Origin: Colius striatus
Lineage: Eukaryota; Chordata; Aves; Coliiformes; Coliidae
Reading direction: 5' to 3'
Assembly (NCBI RefSeq): GCF_028858725.1
Contig: NC_084761.1
Location: 32,208,501-32,272,500 of the forward strand
Length of the DNA: 64,000 nucleotides
Every line of letters starts with the position of its first letter. Positions within the stretch are counted from its first letter, which is position 1. Positions 36,000 to 49,400 of the stretch are shown here, one piece after another. The notes under the pieces are model-generated. The model made no database searches, was not told where the DNA came from, and saw only the letters and a program-made list of their open reading frames with translations. The position numbers and the translations under genes are program-made.

Positions 36000-38900
36000 G
36001 TAAGATCCATGGGGCTGTGTGGCTGGGGCTTGGGGAGGTTTCCACTGGTTCTGAAGTACTGGAAATTGTTTTATTGTAAACTAGCTGTTCTGTAACTTGA
36101 ATTTCTGAGAACTCCTAAGATTTTTCTCACTGGAGTTTACCCTCTCTGTATTCTGACAGAGAGTTGGCTCAGAGGGATAGATTACTTTTCCCTGTGGGGA
36201 AAACAAATTTGTTTTCAGTTCTGTTTGATGACTTTTTGGAATCGTACTATTCTGACAGATTGTAACTAGCTGCAAAGATACCCTCAAACCACATTGTGTC
36301 TTGGTTTCCATTCTTATTTAGGCACCTGTAAAACTGTAAACCTCAAAAGTGAGAGTAAATTTGTGAAAGCAAATACACTGGACTGAAAGCGCTTCTAAAA
36401 CTGTTTCCTAAAATAGAGCTATACACTAAGTATGCAAAATTAAAGAAGAAAGGAAACCTTTACACCAGGTGGCAGTCATAAGGAGATATTCCGTATTATA
36501 CCCTCATCATTACATTTCTTTAAAATCCAAATGGATTTGTTATATGCCCTGCTGATATGACTCTGAGAATCAAGGGCTAGGGAAAGAAGTGGGCAAGTCT
36601 GGGGTGCTCTTTTTGTTGTATGTCAGTCTATAACTGCTGTAGGACTTTTAATGCTTGTCATTATTTTCTTTGAAATAGGTTAGGTTGTATAGTTGTGCCT
36701 ACACCAGCAAACAAGATACATTTTGAAGGCATTTGTACTATGCTACTATGAGATTAAAAGCACTGAAAATAATTACTCTGCTTTTTTTCAATTATCTATA
36801 TAGTGCTGCCAATTGATCTTACAACCTAAATATGTGGCTTGCTCCTTTGTTTATTTGTTCTCAAAGCATCAACTGAAATAACAGTTAGGACCAGGCAGAA
36901 AAAAAACTTGAGAATGTGACACTTCCAGGTTCAAAAAAGCCCAACACAACAGAAGGCAAATAAAAACCACTTAAAGTCTATACCCTCTTTTTTCTGGCAT
37001 TGGATCAGGTATGACATACCCTTGCAGTCTTTGCAGAATACTTCTGTCTGGTGGCAATATTTATCAACTTCTGAGAAAGTTCAACTTGCCTGCCTTTATA
37101 CTGAACATAAAAGTGTGAAGGATTTAAACCAAACAAATGTTATTCAGAAAAGCACTGCAGTTTTAAACCTCAAGGAATTGTACAAGACACTGAAACTGTG
37201 AATGGAAGAGGAAAAATCCCGTGTTCTTCCTTGTAAGGGTTAATCTACATTAGTTAATCTTAGTTGAAATCAGGGAAAAGACAAGATAACTGGAGTTTTA
37301 ATTTACACTGACAGTCTGACATCAAGCCCAGAGAGAAACCTGTATAAGAATGTGATCTGCTGATCTGATTTAAATCATCGCTGCTTGGCTTACTTGAACA
37401 ACAAACGTTGTGAAACTGGCACCATAAGCATGTGTTACAACCAATTCATGCAAGGGAGCAGCTCAGCCTGTGTACAAAGTACGCTAAGCACACACAGTAC
37501 TAGTGCTCCCTTTGCTCTTCTGTTTATTTTGCTGAGCCATTCTGACTTAGGAAGGTGCTAATGAGCAATACCACCTCCCTGAAGCAGTGCTGGAAGTCAG
37601 AGTTCACTTAGCAATCATGGGAAGTACAAGATTTAGTGTCTCAGAACCATCAGGTCAGATTAAGCTGTGCAAGAAATGCTTCAGGGTAAAAAGAAAGAGC
37701 AGAAACAACGAGGGAAGTGTTTTTCAGTCATGAATCCACTTTTAAGCAGCTAAGATTTGCTTGAGAGATTAGTGTTTTACAGACTGAAGGGAAAATGAGG
37801 GAATCCAGTGAAAGGACAGAACGAATCCAGCCGTTGATATAGAAGAGAACAGGGAGGATGGGAGTCTCACTGCTTGTCTACTTTGAGTAATTCCAGGACC
37901 CTGCAAGACATTATTAAGAAGTGTTTGGTTTTTTTTAAACTTCTTAGGCCAGGCCATGCAAATTAACATGCACCATCATAACTGTGATACAGGTATCACC
38001 TTCTCTACAGGCTTCTTAACATATATCAAGTGTTTGAGAGTAACGTTCCTTGAAAGCCTGCTTTGCCTCCTATTTTTAAAGATATTAACTCAGTAACCAT
38101 AAATGTCACCTGAAGATGAAAGCAAAAAAGGAAAATGCAAACAAAGGCAAGTCAAGCGTACTTTGTAGCTACCTCAGTCATGTAATTTAGCCTGCTAGGA
38201 TTGAGCAACTCGATACAGGGGGAAGAAAAGGCTATGAAAACCTTCCCTTACCCCTGCTGCAACGCTTTCTGGAGTCCTCACGACAGCACCTTCGGTGGGC
38301 GGGGCAGAAGAGCTCCCCCAGTGCTTTATTATTTACTTCAGCCCTTGTTAAGCCATAATCACAAAACTTAAATTTGGAGCTACTTTGCTACTTTCCATTC
38401 ACTAGAAACAAACTAAAAGGCAAGTCCTTTGCAGTTAACAAAAAAATATAGTAATTACTCCTCTCCTGAGCTGTTTTCAAGTCCCTGGTTGGCACCTCTC
38501 TTGTTCTGCACTCTGGGCTCACCTTTTCTTTACAAGTGGCAGGCATGGCTCTAGCTTGCCCTTGACATAGTGCCACAGCTTGGTTTGCAGCAGCAGGGAA
38601 GAGCCCACTTGTCCCTAACTGAAGCCGAGTTCCCATCAATGACAGTGGAAGCCACACAAGAGTGGATTTTATAATGGCCAGCTGTACTATTGCACCACCA
38701 CAACTGGTTTCTGTGCATGGTTAACCAGAGTCTGCCCTTCAGACTAGAGCCTTGCTGACCAAGCAATCCCAAGGGCAAGTCCCATTGCAGCCGAGGCCAG
38801 GGCTATATCACAGCCTCGATGATTTGCTTTGGTTAATTGTACTGAACAAACAAGAACAATTTAGCCTCTACGGTTCTTTACTCTATTTTCCCCCACCAAT

Positions 38901-40827
38901 AAGTTTATTTTCTCCAAGATCCATTCAAGGTGGTTCTTTTTCCTCAACTGATTTGGATGCAATGAATGGCTTTGGCTTGACTTAGCTCCTCATCAGAAAA
39001 ATCCTGGTCCCAGACCAGTTGTAAGTACCGAATGGCTTAGTGAAGCCAGAAAAAAGGAATGCATTGCTGGCTAAAAACACCATTGCACACAACACTATAG
39101 CTCACCTAGCTCTTTGACTGATAAGCCAGGCAGAATTTGCCAGCATGTGGCATTTGTCATAAAAAAATTAGATCACTTTGAGAGCGACAGAAATTAAAAA
39201 GCATCTTTTCAGTCAAGTTTTCCACAATATATTTTTAGGGGTAGTTGTCATGCTTCCATGAGTTTCAGTCTCCCTGAAGCATGTTCCCTAAACCCTCTCT
39301 GCTACCATTTTTCCCTTCCAAAAGGGTTGCAAGGTGTCAGATAATGGATGAATCACCAGGCATGACAAGAGATACATGGGTGGGAGTGGAGGAGGTCTCA
39401 CTGGATGCACATGCAATGAAAGGTCCTGTAAATCTGCTTTACAGAGAGATGGCTGAGATGCTCTGACTAGTCTCTGGAGAGAAAGGTTAAGAGGTCACTT
39501 GAACATAGCCCATAATTACTTATATGGGGAGAAGACAGATGGGAAAATGCTCTTTTGGGAAAAGGCTTTGGCCACAAATGCTGAGATGGAAGAGGTGCAC
39601 AGGGCAGCACCTCTAGTATCTCTAGACGTATTTTAATGTCACGGCTCCCAGAAGGGAGGACAGAAGGTCTGCTCTAGGCTTCCCTCTTAGACAAGGATTT
39701 TTAGAGAACTGAGGTGAGTGCCTGGTTTCTGGGTCCAGGTAAAGTTTAGGCAGAAGGTAGATAGTGAGCTTCTCCTACAGGGTGGCTATGACATGGCTAG
39801 AAAAATAACAGTCACTCTGAGAGTTTTCAAGTCAAACAAAGTGAGGCCCAACAGCTCTGATGCATACAGAAAATTGGCTCTCTGTTTATTGTCTTTATCT
39901 GCGTGAGCCTTGGTTCAGCTTTCATGGGGAGACTTGTGCAACGAGGTACACATAGACATGTCAGAAGTTGTCCTAAAAACACAGGCCAGAAGTTCAGAGA
40001 TAGTGTTGGAATGGTGTGGGGTTTTTTTTTGACAAGTAACTGATACTTAGTCACTGTCCAATAAGCAATCTATCTTTTTCATGGCACTGCATCAGTTCTA
40101 AAAAGTGCTTCTTACAAGACAAGATCATCTCCAATCAGTGGAGGTGGAAACAGCGTAAGTCTTCTAGCAGATATCTCTCAGAGCTCTCTGGGAGATGAGC
40201 TGGGGAACAGGGACCAGGCTGCAGCCTCCCCAGTTGCAGCACTCTGCTCTTTCCAACATGCTGAATTTCAGTGCCGACAGATGGCAAAGCATGTCCTGTA
40301 AGATATAGGGAAATAACTCTAAGAAGGTGGCTACCAGCTTTTTGTTTCAAAAGACTGTTAACACTGCCCCATACTTCAATGCATCATAGCTCTTAGTGTC
40401 ACTGAAACAAAATGACCACATGCTATTCAAACAAGTAGGGAAGTGACCTCCATCAGTGCCATTTGACTACTGAGACCCTGCTAAGGGTAACCAGGCTGCT
40501 CCCAAGCTGCTCCCAGGCCACATAGATCTAGGACTCAGATGAGGAGGAAGGATATGTAAGTCAAAGCTAGTTTAGCAAATGCAAAAAGGAAATTAATATC
40601 TTTCTGAACCAGTCATTTCTCCTCTTCCTTTTGAGAGTTGCTCTTGAAGACAAGATCTAAATTTTTGTAGGGTAAAAACTAGTTTATCTAATATTGGTCC
40701 TTTTTCTGTCAAACAAAATGGAAAGAGATAAAGAACAAAGGTCTCTATTTTAAAAACTACTGACGTGTTAGGGGCACAACCAAACTGAGGAACTGGGTAA
40801 TTCATGAGCCCTTATTTTTGCTTGCAG
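36000..40827 (+). other. MGST2: MGST2 intron 1
   Basis: About 4.8 kb of AT-rich sequence from the GTAAGA donor to the TTGCAG acceptor. It contains a candidate CTCF motif at 36,462-36,475 (ACACCAGGTGGCAG). No CR1 copy, long simple repeat or extra exon is supported. Confidence 0.9.
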
Positions 40828-40927
40828 GTCATTTTACTTGGCTGGTGGGAAAGTCAAGAATGAAGCACAAGATCATACCTCCAGCTGTCAGTGGAGCTCC
40901 TGAATTTGACAGAACTTTTCGTGCACA
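40828..40927 (+). CDS. MGST2: MGST2 coding exon 2
   Basis: This 100-nt exon encodes residues 20-53: the end of helix 1, the cytosolic loop with R30, the [18 protein letters not shown] segment, and most of Gln53. R51 and Q53 belong to the glutathione-site signature RAQxNCxE that is completed in exon 3. The acceptor TTGCAG ends at 40,827 and the donor GTAAGT starts at 40,928. It aligns without gaps to vertebrate MGST2. Confidence 0.96.
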
Positions 40928-42099
40928 GTAAGTCTGGAGATCACTAGGAGGGTGGCAATGAGTAACAATTCAGTCCAGAAGAAAAAAACTAAACGTTACC
41001 TTGAAACATTAACTTCTCTTTTCATCTTTTGCTCAAAAAAAAAACCCCAAAACCCAAAAAGGACAAATAATGAACAGATTGCTTTCCAAATGACTCAACT
41101 ATTGTTTTAATGACAATGAGGTAAGCTCAGGTCATGGAGAACAGTCCCTGCTCAAATTGTAATCAGATTACTCAAACCTAACTAGGGGCTGAGAGCTAAC
41201 TGATTGTAACTCAGAGAATCGAGCTGTGCTGCCAGCTCGTGGTCTGGGGCTAACACCAAAACTAGGTGGAAGACTGGCATTGAAAAGCTCTGTCTTCCCA
41301 GTGGATAACAGTAGAATTGCCTGCCTAAGATGGGCATTTTCCTGAAGGGCTTCAATTTGTGATTAGCTAATGACCGTATGCAAAAGTATTTACATTTATG
41401 GGAACAATCCCATCTGGTGTAACAGTAGTTGCAGTGGATAACAATAATAACATAGAATACATTAGACACCATATTAGATAACGGAATGAGTTAGATGTAG
41501 AAGGTTGCCTAATTTGTTGACAAGAAATGAATTTGTAACAACCAAGAGAAGATATTCCAACTAAATGGTAGGTGGGAAAACTGATGGTGTCCACAAATAA
41601 AGATGTTGTGGTCCTCACCATAAGAAGGTCTACTTTGTGCTGTCTGTGTCTGATAGTACTTCGTGACGGTAGTTTAGCTCAGCAGAGCAATCCAAGCTGC
41701 CTATTCACAGCTCTGTCCTTCCTCTTGCAGTCCTGGGAATGTTGACCCACAAAACTTGCAGACCGAGTGTGGAGAAAAGTGATTAACATCACATCCACAT
41801 GCTGGAATTCCTGCCTGCCTCTGCTTCACAGGAGCTCCAGTTAGGATTATTTCCACGTAGTTGGGTTCCAGATCTTTGCCTAAATTTAAATACCAGGAAA
41901 CATTTTTAATAGTTTGTATTTGAAGTTACAAAGAAGGCGATTTTTAAGAGTGCCTCTTGCTGGCTTGACTGTGCTCTCACTGGATTCAATAGCATTAACT
42001 TAAGTAGGAACAAAAAGAGGTCAAACTGATTCTCCTTGAGAACGTCACCCTTAGTTCTTTTCCTTTCCAAACTAATGTTGTTTCAAATTTATCCTGCAG
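40928..42099 (+). other. MGST2: MGST2 intron 2
   Basis: Intron of about 1.2 kb with canonical GT...AG ends. It is unique-looking AT-rich sequence, with an A-rich run near 41,034-41,060. I see nothing else in it. Confidence 0.92.
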
Positions 42100-42170
42100 A
42101 CAAAACTGTGTGGAGTCTTACCCCATATTCCTGACTGTCCTCTGGACTGCAGGATGGTTTTTTAATCAAG
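42100..42170 (+). CDS. MGST2: MGST2 coding exon 3
   Basis: This 71-nt exon encodes QNCVESYPIFLTVLWTAGWF and ends FNQ plus the first base of Gly77. It carries N55 and E58 of the MAPEG glutathione-binding signature and the body of transmembrane helix 2. Residue 59 is Ser where human MGST2 has Phe and LTC4 synthase has Tyr. The acceptor CTGCAG ends at 42,099 and the donor GTAAAC begins at 42,171. Confidence 0.96.
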
Positions 42171-43885
42171 GTAAACACTTTTCCTTTGTCTTGGACTGAG
42201 AGGTTGTATGGAACTTTTTAAAACACTTCAGTTTTATTGGGAGGTAAATGAGTGTAGACATCTTTTCCTCTTCTTTTAATTGCCTTACCTTAGCATAGCC
42301 TTTCTAGAAGGAATGCTTAGTGACACTGAAATCCCCAGTTAGTCATGGAGTTTCACATAGCCCCACCAACTTTCACTCCTCTCTCCTAACCAAGGATCCA
42401 GATACATGGCACATTTATCATACATTCAAGTGGATTTGCAGGGTGAATCATTCAAAAGAGCAGCTCTCAGATGCCTTCCACTATTTGCACGTTACATAAC
42501 AATTCTCATGGGACATCAAGCATAGCTGCTGTCCCTGGGCAGGAGGCAGCCTGAAAAGACTCAGGTCAGAGCGCTCACTCACCCCTGCGGCTGGATCTTT
42601 GTCTGATGGAGATGGAGCTGAAGCCACCAAGCCTTTGGGTTTGTACATCCTGAGTGAGTGATGCCACCACTAGGATATGGCCTGTTTGTGCTGCAACACT
42701 GCACTGGGCACTGACGTGCAGTCATAGCAGCGGCATCTCCAGCCACAGATACTGTACAGCAGGTCTGCAGCCAGCACGCTTGTTTGTAACAAATGTTCTG
42801 AACTCAGAAGCCACCGACCTTTCATAGCTCTCACTCTGTTAGATGGGGTGGACTCTTGTAGAGCTAGAACTTGTGTCAGAGCCTGATTTTTGCATTCTGC
42901 TTTGTTAACCCTTCCTCAGACAGCGTTTTAGAAGCATGCAGAAAGGACAACTACATGCTCACTACATGTCTCCTTCCTGAGCGCCTTCTCTGTTTTTTAA
43001 TGTTTGCTCTAAACAAGTGATTTAGTTTCTTCCCTGTAAATCCAAAGTAGCACCACTTAAGTCAACAAATTGGGTACAAGCTATGTGTTCATAGGCAGAC
43101 ATTTGCCTTGAGGAAAATCACAGTTGCTAAACAGCAACACAGACACATGCTGTCATGTAAGAGAGTGAGGATTGTGTTAACCTCCCCTTTAAGTCATTTT
43201 TTCAGCTGAGCATCTCCCATAGGTATGTTTACATGAGTTAATCCAGAACACAGTAAAAGCTGTCTCTGTAATACTCACTCACATGGTTTTAAAGAACACA
43301 AATTTATCCAGCTTAGTCCTGGATAATATGACTGACCTACACACCCTGCTCCATCTATCAAATAGCAGTGACTTTATACTCTTCCCACAGGGAGGTCAGA
43401 AAGCTAACTTCACTAAGGCCTTCTCTCAAGTCCTTGGATAAAAGCTGCTATATAAATGCAAAGCAGGTTATTAACAACATAAATAAGATTCTCTTTCCAA
43501 AACAAATACTCCCCTTTATCATGAACTGCCATAACAATAGGAAATGTCTGCACTGGGTCAAGCCTCACTGCTCCAGCCCACTATCCTGTCTCAGGGATAA
43601 CCAACAAACTGGGGTGGGGGGCTACAGATTCCTGTCAGTCTTCAAAAGCTGCTTTTCAGGGAATGCTTTTAAACTTGCTTTAACACAGAAGTATGCCCAC
43701 CCCTACCTGTAAATCCAGATCAAGAGCCTCCTTGTAGTGAATGCTTAAGAATAAATATATCTCTTTTGAATGATTCTTTCCCAAGATAACTTCCCAGGGT
43801 ATGGGTGGCTACGAAAATCCCCAGACTTATGCAACTAGAAAATACAGCTAGAGGATCTAACTGTCTGTGATCTGTTCTTCCTCAG
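42171..43885 (+). other. MGST2: MGST2 intron 3
   Basis: Intron of about 1.7 kb. A short stretch at about 43,534-43,610 resembles a very old amniote LINE/CR1-L3-type repeat and is listed separately. The plus open frame at 43,368-43,712 that runs through it shows no protein family. Confidence 0.9.
43534..43610. repeat. Possible ancient amniote interspersed-repeat fragment
   Basis: The text AATAGGAAATGTCTGCACTG, then GGGTCAAGCC and CAGCCCACTATCCTGTCTCA, resembles a block very common in turtle and crocodile genomes (ACTGGGTCAGACC, then CTAGCCCAGTATCCTGTCT). That block belongs to an old LINE family. The resemblance is from memory and covers fewer than 80 bases. Confidence 0.4.
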
Positions 43886-43967
43886 GATTAGCTTCCTTTC
43901 TGGGTGTGTTGTACGTGTTTGCCCGCTACAAGTACTTCCATGGCTATGTACAGTCTGCGAAAGGAAG
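43886..43967 (+). CDS. MGST2: MGST2 coding exon 4
   Basis: This 82-nt exon encodes residues 77-104: [20 protein letters not shown], then YVQSAKG and two bases of Arg104. This is transmembrane helix 3 and the following cytosolic turn. R90, Y93 and Y97 are the positions that bind glutathione in the homologue LTC4 synthase and are kept here. The acceptor CTCAG ends at 43,885 and the donor GTAAAG starts at 43,968. Confidence 0.96.
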
Positions 43968-46087
43968 GTAAAGAGTTACCAACTGAATGCAGGTTGAAAG
44001 CTCCAGGCTGTGGTCTGTAGCTGGGCCGAGAGCCAAAGACTGGCAATGAAAGGTGACTATAATTGAATGCAACACATGTAAAGCATCAGCAAGAGGGCTG
44101 AAGCAGAAAGCCTCAGGGAAGAGGGCTGGTGTTACAGTAGAAGCCCAGGTTAAGATGTGCATGTGCTGCAGGTCATGAGATGGTTTGACACTCACTGTGT
44201 GCGTGCCTGCCGTGTGGGTATTGAGCATCTTGGCAACCAGACTTGCAGAGGTCTGAAAACAGCAGCACGGATTTGCAGCTCAGGACTGCTGTGTGGGAGG
44301 CTGCTCAGGCAAGGCTTGCACCATGCCTGCCTGTCTGCCCTTTCTCACTTTTCCTTGGTTTGTTACATTAAGACCTTTAGTCATACAAAATGTACTAAAG
44401 GAAGCAAGCAAATCTGGCCTTGTAGGCTGATGAACTCTCACTGAACAGATAAGAGAACACAGCTTCAGATAAGCATATATACATTAATGAAAAGTGCACA
44501 GCATCTCCTAACAGGAGTTCTGCTTCAACAAATGTGCATGTTGACAAAACATTCCCTGAGATAAGCAAACACACAGTTCACTTCTGGTTTCTCTGATGCC
44601 ACAACACCATCTTCTGTGTCCTGACCTAAGGCTCCTTTTCCAGCACACATATCAGTCATAAAACCAAAACAAAACAATATAGGCTTATCATAAAAGAGTT
44701 AGGATGCATATTTCTAGCGGAAGACAGAGAACAATCAGGCTATTTGGGAATGAATATTCCTGCAGCAGCAAAATACTCTACTACAGGGCTATTTTCCATA
44801 GCTCACGTTATCGATGTTGCCATTCTCCTTCACTACAACCTCCACTGATCCTTTGCCCTCTTTGGAAGAGCTCTTGAATGGCAGAAGGGAGAGGCTCTGT
44901 ATTCCAGCACAAATATGCAGATAATTTTGTATCTCTCAGTAACAGGTAGAATAATTCAAATGATACAATTAACACCAGCCAGAAAACTAGCACCTGTTAA
45001 GGACATTTAGGGAGCAAAACTGTGTAAATAAATGACGAAGTAGAGCATGATGGACTTTTCTTTCATCAACAAACTCAAAAGTCCTTTGTTCAAGAAAACT
45101 TTCCCATGCTTCACCTCAGTACTTTTAGCCTAATAGATTCAGCCTCTCAAGGAAGCCTGTGAACAGGGGCTGGCTTCACCGTTAGACAGAGCTTCACACT
45201 CTGCTGAGACTCTAATTTCTTTGAATGCACCAGAGAGTGCCGAGAGTCAGCCCAGCAGTCCTAGAAAATGGCTTTACTCACATAGCCTGTGCTGCTGCCC
45301 TGCCTGGGGCTTCAACACAAGTCAGGCAGGCAGAGCCTGGCACCAAAACAAATAGCAAGCCTCCAGCAGCCTGAAGATCGAGAAGGTATTTGGTCTTCAT
45401 GCCAAATCTCAACTGGAATCACTGACTGCAGCCATGCTAGTTTAGAAAAACACACCTGGTCTGCCTACTCAAAGAGATGGCTACAACACACACAAGTGCA
45501 CCTGACCACCTGCATTGAGCTCAGGTTGCCAAGGCTGGATGCTTTGAGAACACAACAGGAATATGCACCTTCTACATAGTTTTTGTTCTGGGAGGCCTTT
45601 GCAATGAGCTTTTACACTTCCCTCCAGCTGGCTCTGACAGATGCTTAAAATACTGAGCTAAAAACTTCTTTCATGCTCTCCTGAAACTGATGAAATCTCA
45701 CACTTCACTACTTTCAAATCCATGTCTAGACATGGCATGTCCAGAAAGGCTACCTATATCAAATCTTTAGGCACCAATGAGATTCTCAGACTTCCCAAGC
45801 CCAAGCAATGAATCCCTTCAGCTTCTGTGGGTATGGGTACAGCTAGCTGTAAATGGAAGGCTGACAAGCTCCTCAGACCACTTTCCAGTGCTGACATGGT
45901 GGGATTCTCCAAAGGGACCTTTCGTTGCTCGCTTTGCTGGCAGAGGCAGACCCAGCAGCAGCTAATGCCCATCATATGCCTATCAGAGCAGAGTCTGCAC
46001 TAGAACTCTTTTCAACTGGACAAGCAGTTTCACTGTAAACACACCATGTACAGCTCATAACGGCGTTTTTCTGTTTTCCATTTCTAG
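43968..46087 (+). other. MGST2: MGST2 intron 4
   Basis: Last intron, about 2.1 kb, with a strong pyrimidine tract before the acceptor (TTTCCATTTCTAG). No repeat or additional exon is recognised. Confidence 0.92.
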
Positions 46088-46220
46088 GATAACAGGTTTT
46101 TATTTGAATGTGATAATTCTAGCTTGCTTGATAATCCTGGGTGCAGCTGGGATTGTTAACAGCTTTCTGGATGAATACCTTGACTTCAACATCAAGAAGA
46201 AACTCCAGAAATTGTTCTGA
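46088..46220 (+). CDS. MGST2: MGST2 coding exon 5 and stop
   Basis: The exon completes Arg104 (AG|G) and encodes the fourth transmembrane helix (ITGFYLNVIILACLIILGAA), then GIVNSFLDEYLDFNIKKKL and the basic end QKLF, with TGA at 46,218-46,220. Arg104 corresponds to the residue that activates the glutathione thiol in LTC4 synthase. The NSFLDEYLD block is a hallmark of MGST2/LTC4S C-termini, and the lysine-rich end is like an ER-retention tail. Confidence 0.96.
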
Positions 46221-46465
46221 AGACGTTGTGGGGCTTTTTTTCTTAAAAAATCCCCCCAAAACTGTAGTTGCTTTCCCTGAACACAAGAAGATGATAAGCT
46301 GCATGTGAATAAATCATCAGAGCTCTTTACTAGAAGCCCATTGCAATGATTTTCCTGAGCTGTTTATACCCTTTTCCCTACACTCGTGAAACAGAGTCAA
46401 GTAAGACAGAATGCCATGTCATGTCTCTATTTGCAATTAAACATTCTATTTTCCCATACAGTATT
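46221..46465 (+). other. MGST2: MGST2 3'UTR (short)
   Basis: From the stop to the two candidate polyadenylation signals the sequence is AT-rich and repeat-free. If the first signal is used the 3'UTR is about 110-115 bases; if the second, about 240. The end coordinate is an estimate. Confidence 0.6.
46308..46313 (+). terminator. MGST2: MGST2 poly(A) signal AATAAA (second candidate ATTAAA at 46,436-46,441)
   Basis: A canonical AATAAA lies 88 bases after the stop codon, with a T/G-containing stretch 30-60 bases downstream. A variant ATTAAA at 46,436-46,441 is followed by a TATTGTGTACC stretch and could serve as a distal site. Confidence 0.7.
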
Positions 46466-49400
46466 GTGTACCTTAAACAAATAACATAAAACTAAACTCA
46501 TTAATTCACTACGCAATTTAGTTGCAACTGGCACTGTAAGCATCAGCCCATCTTACCCAAAACGTCCTTTAGCTTTGCCAATGCTTCTGTGCTCTTCCTT
46601 TGCTCCTCTCAGCTTCTCCCAGCAGCGCCATCCGTCCTGCACGAAAGTAAACACACACTTCCATGCAACACACTGCGAGGTCTCAGTTTTCCAGGTATAG
46701 CCGATCCCACTGCAGGAGGCTGCTTAAGCATATATGGAAACACTGCTTTCTTCTGTGAATGCCTTTTGATGTCATACGTGCATTTACAGTTCAACACCAC
46801 GTTCAAATGCTCTTCCTGCAGAAGTGGGGCCCTCCTGTAGGCAGATTCCAGTCCACACAGAAAGCCTCTTGAACACGGGCTGTACCCACAGCACAGCATT
46901 TGTGAGAGGGAGAGCCAGCCCAGACAAAAGGAAGGCACAGATGCTCTCCTAACAATTGGGTCTACTGCATTGTCTCCCACCACGGCACAGATGGCTGGGG
47001 TGTGGGAAAGACTAGACAAACATCCCAGTTCTGGGAATCATAACATGACAAAGTGATGGTTTTCTGCTAAAAGTGGGGGGAAGTCATGGCTTGCTGCTGT
47101 GAGCTCAAAGTATGTTGATGGTCAATTTAAATTACATAAAACAGAGAAGCAAGGACGTGCCCATTTTGGTAGCTCCTGATAATTCAAATAACTTAGGCAA
47201 TGCTGAATAGACTCATACTAGGGCCAGCAGGCAGAAATTTTCCTTCTCATGCCTCTGAAGACATGATTTGGTAAAAAATACTGAGTGTTTGTAATGGTGT
47301 TCAGGCCAGGTCTATATAATGAACATGCTTATGGTCTTTCTAAAAGTGTACTGAGGTTAATAACTTGGCCACAAAATAATTCTGTCTTGGATCAGGTTCC
47401 TAGTAACCTATTGCTATCAAAAAAGTGGACACAAGTGCGGAAGTTTGTGATTAAGAGACAAACTTGGTGCCTGCTGGTGGCAAAGGTTGAAATAGCATTT
47501 GAAACAATAAAATGCAACAAGTCCAAAGGTGCCAGATATGGGTCCAATAACAGATGCTGAGATGAAAAGGACAGATTGTGTTGGTGAACTGGAGCTGTGG
47601 GAAGGACAACTCTCTGGCACTTGCCTCCAGGGAAAAAGTACAACAGGGCCAGATTTAACAACCACAAAATCACTGGGAATTCTTCCACTAACTTTCCTTC
47701 TGCGGACTGAAAGAGAAAATCCACCTAACCCCCCGTCCATGATGCTTTCAAACAGCCACAGGCAGCAGGAAATGCTTCTGCCAGAATTGTAACCGAGACA
47801 AAGGTCCAAACTACACAACAGGCTTTTCATGCACATCAGAGGAGAGCCAAAGGTCGCTGTGTTCAAACAGGTCTTTGCCCCTGAAATTATTCACTTCCAA
47901 GCTTACCTGTTGTAGTGCACTGGCGTATTTATAGATAGCTTCCCATACCTCATCTCTTCTTTTCTATTCCTTTCCACAGAAAGATACAAACTGCTGTTGC
48001 ACAGGGATGATTTCACATACCGAAAAATGCAAGTGTGAGGCTGCAAAGCATAACTCAGCAGCACAAAGGGTGGTGTGCAAGGGCAAAAGCATGAACCTAA
48101 GGTTTTAGGAACTGCACCAGCTAACAGAAAGCAGAAGTAGGCCTAGTAGAGCCAGGACAGAATGTCTATGATTGAAAAGTGTTAAAGACTGACTCATCTA
48201 TCATTAAAAACAACACACATCTATAACAGCCAACACATACTGTCAATGTCAGTACTTAGTTTAACCTCAGAGAGAACCATGCCGTACTGTTTCTTGCCTG
48301 CTGATGGAGGAGTCAGTATCAGGCTGCACATTCAGCGTGGGCTGGGAGTCTACGCAAATATTTGTCTGTCGGTCATGATCAGAAATGACAACGGTCCCTG
48401 CTGCAGCTTCAAAGTCAGTCAGTACTTAGGGGTCCTTGCTGAAAGCATCTTTTCTCAGCAAGCCCTCTGCCAGTACACGCTGAGGAATAACTGGCAAGCT
48501 GCTCTGATCTGGGCCAATCTCTTCCTTCGTAGCCCATTATCTGCATTTAGAATGGTAAAGGACTGACATTAAGGAGAAAAGGGGAGCCTCACCTTAAAGG
48601 TTGTATGTGGAGCCAAGCCCCGTTGACATCGCAAACATCAGGCTCTGCAGACAGAGGCCCAATGGCTGATGCCCCCTGACCCTCCAGTAGGCTGGAAACA
48701 CAGAGAAACCAATGTGAGCCTTCAGGTCTACATGGCATGTTTACCTTGGACAGATCATGTAAATTCAACATGTCTACATGCACTTTCCAAAAGGCTTCTT
48801 ACAGCTCAGTTCTCACATAGTAGTAGTAGTAGTAGTAGTAGGTGACAGGAATCTCCTCTAAGCATGAATCTTCGTGCTTCCCCAGTTTCTCCATTTCTTC
48901 TTTTCTACATCCAACCACACATCTCCCTTCTTCCACCTTACTTTGCTTTCCCAGATCTCATCCACATGACTCCTATATCCTTGGCTCTCCATCTTGTCTT
49001 CTTCCCTGAAAGCACTTCCCTACTCCCTACACGGAATAAAAGCACAAGTTTGGAGCTGCCACTTTTAACAGGTCCAGTTGGGGACAAACTTCTCCCATAA
49101 CAACCGTCTCAGCGTAGACCTCACCTCACAGCACAGGCACTTTGGGAAGCTCATCTCACTTGAGAGGGGCACCATGACCAAGGGCAAGGCAGACACCTGA
49201 CGAAGCACTCCCAGTCCTGCAGCTCATTGTGGCAACCCGTGGCTCTGCTGTTCCAGGCAGAGCTGCTCAGGTGGGTCTGGTGGGTCTAACTGGGATGTTT
49301 ACCAGGGATAAACTGGGGGTTAACCAGCTGCTGAACAAGCCTGGGGCGAGAGGGGCAGCCTGGTATGGGCCATGCCGTGCCTGTAAAATGCCCTGACCCC

